From NCBI GenBank assembly GCA_025331125.1, contig JAOALB010000179.1, forward strand, positions 32,918 to 96,917: a DNA stretch of 64,000 nucleotides, in the 5' to 3' direction. This DNA is from Mycogone perniciosa (Eukaryota > Ascomycota > Sordariomycetes > Hypocreales > Hypocreaceae). Below are positions 25,358 through 38,800 of the stretch, piece after piece. How positions within the stretch are numbered: the first letter of the stretch is position 1; every line of letters starts with the position of its first letter. The notes under the pieces were generated by a model. That model was not told the DNA's origin, made no database searches, and saw nothing but the letters and a program-made list of their open reading frames with translations. A program made the translations under genes and the position numbers.

Positions 25358-25636
25358 TATAATAAAGTATAGTATAGCTATATTAAGTATAGAGAAAATA
25401 GGAATTAAGTTTAATTTTATTTAAGAATATACTATAATAGCCTCGCTATATATATATATATATAGTTAATATTAAGGAAAAGATAGAATAGATATATTAT
25501 AAGCGCCTATATAGTTTAATATATTACCTATATAGTATATATATATTAGTTTATATTAATTATTTAAGTAAATAAAAGCTTGTTAATACTAATAAATATT
25601 AATAAGCAGCAAATCCTTAGCCTATTTAACTTAATA
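25358..25636 (+). repeat. Repeat B, copy 1 (about 275 bp)
   Basis: The same sequence occurs at 52,491-52,763 and inverted at 61,029-61,876. Landmarks are TATAAGCGCCTATATAGTTTAAT and a TCCTTAGCCTA segment near the right end. It begins TATAATAAAG (TGTAATAAAG in copy 2). No matching target duplication was found here. It has no coding capacity and could be a solo LTR or another short non-autonomous element. Confidence 0.6.
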
Positions 25637-26125
25637 TACCCTTTAGTTAATAAAGCTATTCCTAGTACTTTATTAACTGTTATCTTAATTTATTTATAGT
25701 ATTATAATTATTTAGCTGCACTTTTAGAGCCTTTATTATTTAATTAAAAGCTCTTTTATTATATATATATATTAATATTTTATTATAAAGGTAAAAGGAT
25801 ATATATACTATAGTTATAATTTATCTATAATAATAGGAAGTTAAATAATAAAGCTTTATAAGCAGGTAAATTAATCCTAAATAGCTAAAATAAATATATT
25901 AACTGCCCTTTAACTTTATTTTTTACTTTTCTTCTTTAATTATTAATATTATTATTCTTATGATTAATAGTAGTAGTATTAATAGTATTAGTAGTATTAA
26001 TATAGCTTTAATAAATATTATACTTTTCGTGTATTCTTTCTATAATACACTTTTATTAGCTAATAATAAAATCATAGAATAAAAATACCTTTTTTATTAA
26101 GTAAAGTTGCAGTTACCCTTTAAAG
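25637..26125. other. AT-rich DNA, nothing recognised
   Basis: RIP-like AT-rich sequence between repeat B1 and the GC-rich island. Short tandem TAGTATTAATAG-type units occur near 25,970-26,000. No coding motif was seen on either strand. Confidence 0.4.
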
Positions 26126-26340
26126 GTGGCTTATTATAGTGTTGGTTATCCTTGGGCGGCCACGCCTACTGCTGCTTTTATACTGGCTCCTGCTCCGGCT
26201 CCTGCTCCTGCGCCTACTTCTGCCTCCACTCCCGCCACTGCCCCTGCTGCCATGCCGTTATCCCCTCTTTATAAAGGTTATCTAAAGTCAGTAATTACTG
26301 GCAAAGGAGATTTCTGCTAGTATATTACCATTACCTGCTC
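26126..26340. repeat. GC-rich Ala/Pro-coding island inside AT-rich DNA
   Basis: About 200 bp keep normal G+C, with a degenerate tandem of gctcctgctccg hexamers (about 26,180-26,235). One plus frame (26,126-26,320) is open and would encode an Ala-Pro-Ala-Pro tract ending in GKGDFC, but it has no ATG and no promoter-like context, so I do not call a gene. TG dinucleotides, which RIP would destroy, are abundant. It is therefore either a recent insertion, a low-copy sequence that RIP did not see, or a minisatellite. Confidence 0.5.
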
Positions 26341-27639
26341 TCAGCAGTATACTATTTATTTTGATAGTAACTATTAATATACTCTTTAATATATATCTTT
26401 TTTATTTTTATTATATTACTTTAATTAACTTTATACTCTATATCTATTTAATATGTATATTAATTATATACTAGCTCTTTTAATTTATAAATAAAGATTA
26501 TAATTAAATAAATATATTATTTTTCATTATGTAATTATAAGTTAATATAATTAAATAGCAATTTAATATAAAAATATATTATACAGTGAATTTAATTTAT
26601 TAAAAGAGGAGGATTTAGTTTATATTATAAAGGCTATTACCTTAAATAGCTATAATAATAATATCTTTTATATATAAATATATGAAAGGTAAAAAGCTTT
26701 AAATAATTAATTATTATAGTAATAAAGTATACCTTTTCTAATAAATGGCTTATAAATTGAAATTAAATAATTTCCTATACTTTTATATATTTTATTTTTA
26801 TAACTATATCTTTATTAAATTTAATTGTATTTCCAAATATTTAAAGTATTATTAAAAAAAGGTTTAATAAATCTATTAATAAATATAAAGTTAACAAAAT
26901 ATAAAGAATTGAAGTAATACTTTATAATATTTTTATAAAAGTTATATATATAATATATTAATATACTATAAGTAAATATTAATTTATATACTTTCTTTAA
27001 TTATAAATTATATAATTAACTAATTATAATAATTAATATTTTAATTAATATTAAAGCTAAACTTTGTTTTCTAAAAAGAGTGACATAAAGTTTATTGCCT
27101 TTTTTATTATTTAAGTAATAATAGATAATTGAATTTAAATTATAAATATATTTATAATACTTTAATATATAGTATTTTATGAAATAAAGTTTAAAAAAAG
27201 TATAATAAAATACCTTTTAAATAATCATTAAATATTTATATTATTAATAAAGAAATATTATTCAAAGTAATAAAAATTTATATATTACTTTACCTTTTAT
27301 ATTAAAAAGTTAAAGGCACTATATATATATATAATAAAGAAGTTAATTAATTACTTTAAAATGTTATTTATTAAAGTTAATTAAAAATTATAATTAAGTT
27401 AAAGTGCTATATACTATATTTAGCTTTATTATAATAGCTATATAAACTATAAATTCTACCTTTATTTAATATATTTTAATAGTTACTTTTATAGTTTATA
27501 TTATAGCTTTTCAAAGCTTTATAATTAATATTAAAATTATAAAAAGTTATTATAAAATTTAAATTATTTTAATATTTCAAAACTATTATATATTTCCTTT
27601 ATTATAAAGTTTATAGTTTAACTTTATTAGAATTAATAA
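26341..27639. other. AT-rich RIP-degraded DNA, unclassified
   Basis: Very few CA/TG dinucleotides and no readable domain. It could be the further upstream body of the E' element that ends at 28,404, but I could not align it to E beyond about 27,640. Confidence 0.4.
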
Positions 27640-28404
27640 ATAAATTTATTTAAAAGAATATTTAAAAGTAAATTTATATATTGATTTAAATAATAAAATA
27701 ATTAATATAAAATAAACAAATAATAGCTTGAAATATTCAATAATAAATATAAATTATTATAATAGAACTATTTAATTATAATAGTTTTAATATAAAAAGG
27801 TTAATTTAATATAGATTACATATAAGAATATTAATAGTATATATAATAGTAATTTTATTTTCTAATTTTCCTTTCTTTATAATATAGTTTTTTTATTATT
27901 CTTTATATTATTTATATTTACTTTATAAGATTATTATATTAATATTAACAGCATTAATAAACTGAATATTTATTTTAAATTTACTCTTTTTGTTTATAAA
28001 TATTTATAAAAAGGGTTCTATTAAAGGTAATTACTATATTTAATATCCTTATACTCCTTTTTATTACTTTACTTAAAAAAGTTAATTATTTATTTAAATA
28101 ACTATTAAATTAAAGAGGTATAAGACTATGAAAATAAATAAACAAACCTAGTTTAATATAATTTCACCTATATTCTGCCTTAATATATTACTTTACTTAT
28201 CGTTTTACAGCTATGAAGGTATAAAGAGGTAACTACTAGTTACTTTTAACTATAAATATTATAATTAAATAATTTACAGTATGTTTTAATCCCTATATTA
28301 CCTAACTATAGCTTTATACTTCTATTAAAAGCGCAGTTCATATACTTTATTCTAGTTATTGTTTATATATATATATATATTTAAAGTGCTAATTCCCTTT
28401 AATA
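27640..28404 (+). mobile_element. Large Gypsy family E, old 3' end (E')
   Basis: The segment is the reverse complement of E 31,818 to about 32,600, covering the LTR (28,016-28,404), the adjacent purine tract (aaaaaggg at 28,008-28,015) and a few hundred bases of 3' internal sequence (for example TTTTCCTTTCTTTA near 27,870). It is far more AT-rich than E, so it is an older or more heavily RIPped insertion in the opposite orientation. Its 5' part is unrecognisable and no target duplication was found at the right edge. Confidence 0.7.
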
Positions 28405-28475
28405 AACTATTATAATATAGAAAGTTAAGTTAAGGCAAATATTATTCCTATAGTTTAAAGAGTATAAAAGCTTTA
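28405..28475 (-). repeat. Inverted fragment of D LTR at a chimeric junction
   Basis: About 70 bases match the start of the family D LTR in the D1 orientation (AAACTATTATAATATAGAAAG, GGCAAATATTATT). The sequence then switches at CTTTAAA to D internal sequence in the opposite orientation. The D4 copy that follows therefore lacks its own 5' LTR and is joined to a flipped LTR piece. Confidence 0.55.
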
Positions 28476-31400
28476 AACCCTACATTTATAAAAAACTAAT
28501 TATAAGCGAGATAAATATAAATGCCTTAAACCTTGCCCTATAGCCTAACTTAGCCTAATAGACTATGGTTTTAGCTATAAGGCTAAAACTTTTCGTTTTC
28601 CTCTTTAAAACCTTATAAAAATCTAGTATTAATAGCAATTATATACGCTTAATAAACGCGATTATTAAAGATAATAACCTTTATTATTAATTTTATCTCT
28701 TTACCTAATAATAAATAAAGGCCTAGGTTAATAAAAAAATAAAAATAAACCTTTAAATAGGAAGTTTTAAATTAGTTAACTGAAAATTAAAATCCTAAAG
28801 TATAAATCAAAGCTTAACTTAAAGCTTTAAGTACTGCTTTACTATTACATTTTAAAAATAATAATTTACTTAACTACTATTAAGTTAAAAACTCTAAATA
28901 ATATAATAGTAAATAAAAGGACATTATTAAATACTAATAGAGATATATTAACTAGTATATATAAATTAATATTACTTTTATAAGTAATTAATTAATCTTT
29001 TTAATTAAATTTAAAAAGATTTTATAGATTATAAGTTTTTTAAAAAGAAATATATATTAACTATAATAAAAAAGGTTTAATAGTATTATTAAAGAATTTA
29101 ATAACTTTACTTAATAATATTAAAAGATTAATAAAATACCTTTTATTAACTTTAATAAATAATATAAAATAATTAATTTATTTTAAAAGGCATTATAGTC
29201 TTTTAATAACTTATATATATTAAATAAGCCTTTTTAAAACTTTATAGTAAAGTTATTTAAATTAAGCAGTAAATATAGTAAAACTATTAAATAAGTAGTA
29301 AAGGCTTTAAAAATAAAGGTCTTTTAAAAGTTTATTAATACTATAAAGGCTTAAATAATTAAATTAGATAAATTTAACTTTATTAAATAATATTAACTTT
29401 ATTAAACTATTTATAATAGGCTTTAAAAAGGCATTTACAATAATACCCTTTATACTACTTATATAAACTAGTATTAAAAAAGCTATTAATAGTAGTAGTA
29501 ATATTATTAATACTACTAAAATAATTAAATATATAATTAAATTATTGCCTTAATAGTAGCCAGTAACCTAATACAGCTAACTATTATATATACTATATTA
29601 CTTTACCTTTAAGTCTTTTATAAAGAATATATTATTAAGGCAGTTTATTTTTAATATAAAAAAGTAAACTATAGCTTTAATAAATATAATAAAAAGAAAT
29701 AGTTTAATATATATTAAGAAAATCTATTTTAAAGATAAAACTAAAATGATTAAATCTAGCTATATTAACTATACTTTAGCTTAATAGTACTTTAAGGCTA
29801 GTAATAAAATAACTTAATAAAGTATAATTATTAAAACTTAATAGGATATTGATATTACCTATAATATTTAATTAACCTATAAGCCTAGGCTTTAAATAAT
29901 ATACTTTTTTTAAATATTAATAAAGATAATAATAATAGCACTACTTTATTAACTTTTAGCCTACTTTAATTTAGCTACTTATATTTATTAAAAACCTAAA
30001 CTTAATTTATAAATTAAAAACAAGATTAACCTTTATTAAAAGTTATAAATAAAGGTTAACTGTGAATAGTATTATTATTTTAAAGTAAATTTACTATTGC
30101 CTATTTAATTAAAAACCCTTTAAATTTAAATTAATAGATAGTAAATCCCTTTTACTATCTCTTATATTATTTCTTTAATATAATATGTATATTAATATAA
30201 AAGCTTTAATAGATAATAGCTATATATATTAAGCCTTTATTAACTATATATTTATTTAATAATTCAATATTATTATTTAATAACTGCTATTTATTTAAAG
30301 CTTTTATTTTATTAATAAAAGTATAGTTAATATAATCTTATAATTTTTTATTATATAAACTATTATTAGCTTTTATAAAGAACTCTGCCTTTTTTTCTTA
30401 TAAATATCTTTAATAATATATTTATTGTCTTTAATTGTTTATAGTTAAAGAAATATAATTTTAATATTAATTAAACAAGGTTAATTATTACCTTTAAATT
30501 CTAAAACTATTATAATTATTACTTTTTAAAAAGTATAACTAGCTTTATATAAATTTTAATAGCAGTTAAAATAAAAGATAGTTTGATTAAACTAATATAA
30601 GGAATATATATCATTAGTAATTAATAGTTAAAGACGCTTTAAATAAAGTAAAGATGAATTTAATTAAATAAAAAACTATGTTATATTAATAACTATTAAT
30701 AAAAAATACTTTGGAAAAGGAAAACTATAATTTAAAAACAGGGGCTTGTAAATTATATACTTTATAAACCTAAACGCTAAATTAAAACTACTATATAACC
30801 TATAAATATTATAAGATTAATAATAAAAAGATATAAGGATAAACAATTTTAAACTAAATATATAGAAAGCTAATAATTACTTTTATAATTTATAATTAAT
30901 AAAAAAAAGAAAGCCTTTATTAACGCTACTATTACTACTTTTTAATATATTACTTTTATAAAATGAAACTAAACTTTAAAATTAAAAAGTATATTTAAAT
31001 ATAGTAAATATATAAATATAAATAGCTATAAATTCTGTTACTTTTTATTAATTATATAATTAAATAATAAAAGTAATTTAAAAAACGATTAAGTAAATTA
31101 TTAAAATTAAAAGATAAATATTTATTAATTTATTAAAGCGTTTAAATAAGTTTTTAAATAAATATTTATAAAATAAAAAGACTATATTAATATAAAAATA
31201 ATATTAGTAAAAAGAATATATAACTTTATTAATAAATATTACTTTTAAATATAATTAAATAAGGTTTTAGCTATTAATATAAAGAAATATATAGTAGGGA
31301 AACCTAAATTTAATAAATTAAATATTTTAAAGAAACTACTATTTTAATTATATAATTTATATAATACTTTTTTATTAAAAATAATAAATAAACTTCCTTT

Positions 31401-31817
31401 ATAATAGGCTTAAAACTATAAAATTAAAATATAATTAAAAAAAGACCTTTTATATTAAAAGAATAAACCATTTTTATGTAATAAATAATAAGTAATAAAA
31501 GAATAGTTAAATAATAATTTAATTAAAGGATTTATTTATAAATTGCAAATATAATATACTACTCTTTTTTCTTTAATTATAAAATAAAAAAGTAGTATTT
31601 ATATTTATTAAAACTATTAAAAGTTAAATAATATTACTATTAAAAGTTAATACCTATTACTATTAATTTAGGAAACCTTTAATACTTTAAACTATATAAA
31701 GGTATATATAAAATCTAATATTATTACTGTATTTAATAACCTTTATTCTTTTAAAGTGGATATATAGAAAATAGTATTTATTATAAAGTTTAGCCTTTTT
31801 AAAATATTAATTATACT
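28476..31817 (+). mobile_element. Gypsy D4, 5' part (gag to start of RT), split by E
   Basis: The segment is the reverse complement of D2 from about 49,440 down to 46,850, opening with the shared AATTATAAGCGAGATAAATA and AATAACCTTTATTA segments. It includes roughly 750 bp that D2 has lost. It ends at TACTT (31,813-31,817), the target duplication of E, and continues at 44,503. Frames are closed throughout. Confidence 0.75.
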
Positions 31818-32207
31818 TTGTCAAGGGGGAATCAGCGCTCTAAACATATATATACACCAACAATAACCGGAATAGAGCGCGGGAACCGCGCTCTTAATAG
31901 AACGATGAAGCTGTAATTAAGTAATATAAAGGCTAAAAGATACTGCAAATCATTTAATTATAATATCTGCAGTCGAAAATAACTAACAGTTACCTCTTTA
32001 CGCCTTAACGGCTATAAAAACACAAATAAAGGTAGTATATTAAAGGAGAACGCAGGTTAATCCTGTTAAACTAGGTCTATTTATTTATCTTTATAGTTTT
32101 ATACCTCCCTAATCTAGTAGTTGCTTAAATAAGTAATTAACTTTACCTAGGTAGGCTAGTAAAAAAGACTGTAAATGTATTAGGTATATTAATTACCCCC
32201 GATAAAA
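31818..32207 (-). repeat. E 3' LTR (390 bp)
   Basis: Plus-strand ends are TGTCAAGGGGGAATCAG and ACCCCCGATAAAA. On the minus strand the end is TTGACA; the start (TTTTATC) is not a canonical TG. Copies are at 44,114-44,502 (same orientation) and 28,016-28,404 (inverted). This copy is the least RIPped, retaining GAGCGCGGGAACCGCGCTC, an inverted-repeat hairpin at about 31,874-31,892. Confidence 0.85.
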
Positions 32208-32217
32208 CCCTCCCTAT
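32208..32217 (-). other. E polypurine tract
   Basis: On the minus strand ATAGGGAGGG lies immediately before the 3' LTR. The corresponding position beside the older E' LTR is also purine-only. Confidence 0.7.
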
Positions 32218-35200
32218 AAGCATTCGCGAATAAAAAAAGTAAATCTCGATAAAACACTTATCCAGCTAAACCTCCCAGTATTAATATTATAATTCCTTAA
32301 AGCAAACGTTAATAATATAAAGAAATATTAAAATAAGTATATTGTAAAGAAAGGAAAACTAAAAAGAAAAAAAAAAAAGTAGCATTACTACTATCTATAC
32401 TACTAATATCTTTATATTTAATTTATATTAAATTATTCTCCTTATATTAAAACTGCTATAATTAAATAGTCTTATCCTAGTAACCTTTATTTATCGCCAG
32501 GCATTCTAAACTGCTATCCGCTTATCTTATATTAGTTATCCTATTGCCTAAATAGGTATATAGACTTATTCTCGGATATTATCCTAAGCCGATTTATCTA
32601 TTAATCCTAGCGGGGTTAAGCTGCAGTATATATTTAAGGCTGTAATTCTCTGAACTTAAGGATATTAAGGCATCCTTTTTCCTATTACTACCGCAAAAGC
32701 TACTATTATAGCCTATCCTCCTTCGCCTAGTTTTGCAAAGCTCTTTTCATCTTTTTTTATCGCCCTTTAATTAAGCTTTATAGTTACTCCCAAAACTCTT
32801 TCCTTTTTTAAATCTTAATTATCCTTTAATTTATTAAAGGAACTATTACATTTTTTAAAAGAAATTAAATCCTTTTCTAAACTCTTTATATTTTTTAATA
32901 GTATTAGCATAATAGGCAGAGGTTTTATAAGTTATAATATTACTAAGAAATATATAAATTTACTTTTAATTATTAATCCTGCTATTACCTTTACTATAAA
33001 TACTATTTAGGTAGCTAGGCTAGCAGTATTATTTTATTTTTTTACTATTAGTATAGTCTATAAAGCTAAAGAGAATACTTTTCTTTTTCCTAGCTATAGC
33101 TGGCTTAATTATATAGTAATAGGTATAGGTATAGTTAAAGTTAAAGGTTAAATCCTGGAAGTTAACTATAAATGTTATATCCTAGTTTATTTATATATTA
33201 TTAAAAGAATGAATAATTGCTGGGAAAAGCTATTATTATAGTAAATTAAATAGTTTTCTTTTATAAAGTTATTTACCAGTACTTTAAAATCTACTAAATA
33301 TTACCTATTAATCTTTATTATATTCCTTTTATAAATTATCCTTAAAGGTATTTATTGGCTTTAGTCTAGCTTAATTAAATAGTATTTAAGCGAAAAAGGC
33401 AAAATATCCTTTATCTTTACTTTAAAGTCTATAACTATAAGTTTATTTACAGCTATCGCTTAATATAAAACCTAAACTATATCTATATAGCTTTTAGTAA
33501 AGTTCTTAAAGTATAGGTACTAGCATTAATCTCAGAGTAAAAGTTGAAACCTTTTTAAGTTAATTATTTTATATTTTCTAAAGTTAAAAGAGATTAAAAC
33601 TCTGCTTAAAGGTTTTGCCAGTTAATTTAATTTAATATTAATAAATCCCTAAAGTATTTATTAGATCTAGAATAGGCTTAAATAGCCGCATTTATTAGAC
33701 CTAGGTTATTTTATATATAAAGCTATATAAAAGTTAAATAAATAAAGGAATCCAGCTTTTTTAAATATATAGGCCTATAAATTAAGGGATTATTATATAT
33801 AGCGTTTATAGTTATCCCTATTAAAGTTAAAGTAGTAAAGGTACCTTTATTTATTAAAAATATAAGTGTATTAGTGTTAAAGAAATAAATAAACCTTATA
33901 AAGATTCGTTTTCCTTTTATAAAGCTTTAAAAGTACTATAGTCTATTAAAGATCCTAAAAGCTTAAGATATTATTTAATTAAAAGCAGCTGCGCCTTTAA
34001 ATATATTTTAAAGTACTGAAATCTTTATCTAGGCAGCTTTTACTATTAATAGTCCTTTTACTATTATATAAAGCATTATATTTAAGTTAAAGTTTACTGC
34101 CTAGTTTTTACAGGAAAGGTTATATAGCAAATTATAAATATCAGTAATATAAAAAGGCTATATAGGTTCTTTAATATCTAGTATCTATAAAAGCTTATTA
34201 TATTAATAAATAATTTATTAACAGGCAACTATAGGTAGCTGTTAATATACTAGTTAAGTTAAAGGTAAATCTATATTAATTAATAGCTGTACTGGCTTAC
34301 TAGTAAACTATTAATAAAGTTTTACTTTTTTAGCTTAAAAAAATCGCTAGTATAGTTAAAGGATATTTAGCTAATATAGCAGGGAAATAGAGTTTTTAGT
34401 TTACCTTCTATAAGTCAGAAAAATAAAGTAAAAAAGTATAGGTCCTTTTTTAAGCGAGATATTATAGTAAAAAAGAAGGGGGGGTTAAATAAAATTAAAT
34501 AGTTATAGAATAAAATTTAAGCTAAAGGTAATATTTAAGCTAGTATAAGATAGATTTTTAATAAATAAAAGAAAAAGAAAGAAAAAAAAAGAGTGCAGTA
34601 TTACTTTTTATCTTTTTATAGGCGTAAATATACGGTTTAGTATATAAAGTGATTTTCTTTATTATATATAAATTACTGCTTTTTTAAAGTAACCTTTTAT
34701 ACCTCGCTTACCTTTTTTTTTTCTTTTTTTTCTATTTTTCTCTTACTCTCTCTTCCTTTTTTTTATTCTATTATTTAATTATAGATAATCCTGCTAAAAA
34801 AGGCTATTATTAATTGCCTAATATAGCCGACTTTATTAATATACCTATTACTAGTAAAAAGACTTTTAGGGAGATTTCTTTATCTTAAAAAGGTTAAATT
34901 TAGCTTTACTTTCCTATTTAATTATCTACTTTAAATAAAGCTTTAATAAATAGGTATTATTTAATCGATATCTTTACTTTAACTCTCTTTAAGTCTAAAA
35001 GTATTTTATTATTTAAATTATCAATAGCGTAAATATTAGTTAATTAAACCTGCCAATTTATTTAAAGGTTGCCTTTTCCCCTTTATTTAAATCCTCTTTA
35101 TCTTTATTATCTTTTATAAAAGGTTATACTCTTAAGGAATACTTTTAGTATTACGCCTTTAAAGGTTCCCAGTCTTATCTTTAAAATATTATATATACTA

Positions 35201-35829
35201 TTAAAGGAAAAATATTTAAGCTAGTCTATATCCCGGCAGAGATCTTATATATTTATAGGTAGTTTTTTTATACTCTTTTTAAGCAGATAAAGTATATTAA
35301 GGCCTTATTTATATTATTTTATAGGCAGTATAATCCCCGGTTCTATTAAAGGTGCCTTTAAACTTAGTCTATTACTATTACAGCTGCTAAAAAGTATATT
35401 TTATTTCCTTTTTACAACTATATCTCTATTTTAAATTTCCAGTAAAGGGACTATTTAAATTGCCTTTAATTTAAAGCTTTTTTATATACTTAGCAATATC
35501 TTTTTAACTATTAGCCTTAATAAAGTAATTAAAATATAGCTATTACTTTTCTTAAAAGAGATTAAATACCTTCCTTTATTAAGCCAGTAATCTTTAATTA
35601 TTTTAATCCTTTAATAGCCCTTTATTTTATAAAAGACTTCCTTTATTTTATTAGGGATAAAAAAGTAAAAAGTTAAGTAATTTAATAGGTTTAAAAACTT
35701 ATTTTAGCCGCTACTATTAAAGTAAAAGGTTAATATAAATAAAATAGTTAATAAACTATTTAATTTTATAGTTTTTCTTTTTATAATATAATTAGGTTAT
35801 ACTTTTTATAGGCGGGGCAGTAGACTTTA
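32218..35829. other. E 3' accessory block between pol and 3' LTR
   Basis: About 3.6 kb separate the end of the integrase tail (about 35,830) from the 3' LTR. Two segments give long plus-strand frames interrupted only by TAA/TAG: about 32,680-33,540 (containing YIVIGIGIVKVKG and ILEVNYKCYILVYLY) and about 35,160-35,500 (containing IFKLVYIPAEILYIYR). The minus strand of the first segment is almost as open (contains a basic KTRRRR-like stretch), so orientation is undecided. A purine-rich tract (34,560-34,595) and a CT-rich tract (34,705-34,770) lie back to back between them, as in a divergent fungal promoter. I recognise no domain. Confidence 0.45.
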
Positions 35830-38800
35830 ATCTAGCAGCTATCTCTTCCCCTTTAAAAACAGTACCTAGCAACTATTTTTAAAAATATTATATTTTACTC
35901 CCGCCTATATATCCTTTATATAAAGGTAGTTATCTTAATTTATTTTATTTATTTTAAAAATTACTACTTTAAAGTATTATAAGGGACTGCGTTTTAGTTA
36001 ATATATCTCCTTTTCCTTTAATCCGCAGATATATATATTAGTTTTCGGCTAGATTATTTAATTTAATAACTTATATACCTTTTTAGTGGTTAAAGGGTTA
36101 TTATAATATTCGCTAAGTTCTTAGCTATTAATAATCTTAATTATAACTCTGTTAACTACTTTATCTTTAAATATATTATTACCTGTCTTCAAGCTTTTAT
36201 TTATATAGGTTTCTTTATTATCTTTAGCTATCTATTAGCTGAATTTATCCTTTATAAACTTCTTTAAATATTCCTTTAAGTAAGTCTTATTAAGCAGAAT
36301 CTTATTTAATATTTTTAGCCTATAAGCTTTTATTATTCCCGCTTAAGACTTAATCTTAAATAGTTTTAACTAATATATCCTTAGCTTTATATCTTTTAAT
36401 AAGTCCCCTTAGCGTTTTGCATTATAAAGTAGGATAAAGTTATTAAAGAGGAGAGGCTTAATTGCTTTCTGCAGAGAGTATTAATTATTAGCGTCTATCC
36501 TTTTAGCTAATATTTAATAGAATACTATTACTCTCTTTTAAGTTATTTTTATATTTTCCTTTTTTCTTTTTAAAATATAGATATATACTATTAATCTTTT
36601 ATTATATAAACCTTATCTTAATCAATTAGCTGCTAAGTAGGCAGTTTTACTTTTAAAGGGAAAATCAGTTCCCAGCTAGATAATAAATAGAATATAAAGT
36701 ATCTCGTTAAGCCTTTTACAGTATATCTATTAACTATAATTGCTTTATTTAAGTTCCGGAACTACTTTTTATTGCATTTAGCTATTTTTGCTAGTATTAA
36801 TATTAAGCTTTAATAACTAACCTCTATAAAGGCATTAGCTTTAAGGTTATATATTAATATCTAGATAATCTTAATACCTAGATTAGTTAATACTTATAAA
36901 AGCATTTTCTTTATTTTAGGTCCTTTATCTATAATAGCTTAAATTATTATATTAAATCAGTAAATTTACTTAAAGATAAACTTTATTATTATTGTAGATA
37001 ATAGAGTTAATATAGGTTTTATTTCTATTTATTTATAAAAGTTATATCTTCCTTTAAATAAATAGATATATTTATAGTCGCTTAAGATATATTAAGTATT
37101 AAAATAAACCTTTTCTATAGGTCTAGTTAGTTTTATTGCTATAGCTGGTTCTTTAAGGCAGTATAGGTTAAAGCCCTGGCATTAAAGGTATAATATAGCA
37201 GCTTTATATATATTATTCTATATTTATAGCTACCAGTATCTTTCCTTTAAAAATTAGAAAGTCACTTCCTATCCTTTATAACCTATTTCCGCGTAATATT
37301 ATTAAATAGCTGTTTTCTTTATAGTTAAGGTATTAAAGATAAGTATAGGCTAGTAGTAGTGTTTTATTAGTTTAGCTTATAACCTTTTATCTTTTATATA
37401 ATACCTTTTTGCTTTATTTTTTAATTGTTAAAAGGCTGCAGCTAAGAGATTAAATAATCTTTATATTATTTAAAGGTATTATGCAATTTACTAGGATTTC
37501 TCGCTATACTCTTTTCCTAGTAAAGTAAATAAAATTATATTTAAATATATATTTATAACATCTTTTAAGTCCCTTTCCTTTTAAGCTTTCACTTTATCTA
37601 TAGCAGTTACCAGTTTATAGGATAAATTATTTACTATAGTATTCTTTTTCTTTAAGATATATTTAGCTGTAAAGTTAAAAAAGAGGATATAGTTAATTTA
37701 TTAAGTTATATACCCGCTAGGGATATTATTAATCCTACTATTCATTTAATTAATAACTATTTTAGCGTTTATTCTTAATATAAATAAAAGTCTGTAAATG
37801 TAAATATATAGCCTTTTAAAGGCTTAAAGTAAAGCTTTATATTCCTTTTTTATAGCATTATACTTTATTTCCAATAAAAGCCAATACCTGCTTTTATATT
37901 AGATTAAGTATCTTTTTCCTTTTATAACTTACATTAAAACTGCCCTTTTGCCTATTATATTAATATTAACTATTAAGATTACCTCCCTATATCTTTTACT
38001 TATATTTAATATTACTAATATTAAAGCAGAGGTAATAAATTCCTTAAGTTTATCTTTAGCTTACTATTACTCTTTAATTTATCTTTAAAGGGCATTTTTC
38101 TTTAATAGACCAGTTAAAGGCTTTATAATCCAGGTAAAATATTTAATCTAGTATTTATAATAGCTAACTAGACTAAAGAAGGATTAAACTTTATTAATAG
38201 TTTTATAGTTTTTTTATTTTTTAATTTTAATAATTTTCCTAGTTACTAGTTACTATCCCTCTATACTATATAGGTATCCTATTAATTTAGCCGATTCCTG
38301 ATAAAAGATTGATTTTACTGCTGAGATAGTATATCCTGACAGTTTAGTATTAATAAGGGTTTTATTTAAATTCTAAAAGTACTTTAAAATATAGCGTTAA
38401 ACCCTGGGTATTACTTTTTTATTATTATATATAGATTTTAACCCTTATACCGCAATATTATCTAAAAATAATTAATATATTATAGGTATAAAATTAAATA
38501 GTATCTATAAAATAATATATTAGAATTATACTATTAAATTTATAGCGCCTATTAAAAGGGTATAGTATTTTAAAAGGCTAATAGGGCTTGCGAATATAGT
38601 TATATTTTGACTTTTCTTATTAAAAGGGATTTAATTACATCCTAAGAAAAAGTCTAGTAATAATAGTATTATATAGCCTATAAAATCCTTGCTAAATTAA
38701 TCGGCGCTTAGGGGAATAAAGGCGTCCTTAATAGTTACTTTATTTATCTGTATAATAGAATTAATAAAGCGAAGGCTGCTGTCTTTCTTTTATACTAAAA

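Noticed and set aside
26126..26320. Ala/Pro-rich protein-coding gene
   Set aside because: The frame begins at GTG with no ATG, lies in repeat DNA, and the Ala-Pro run follows directly from the hexamer repeat. It was kept only as a GC-rich island.
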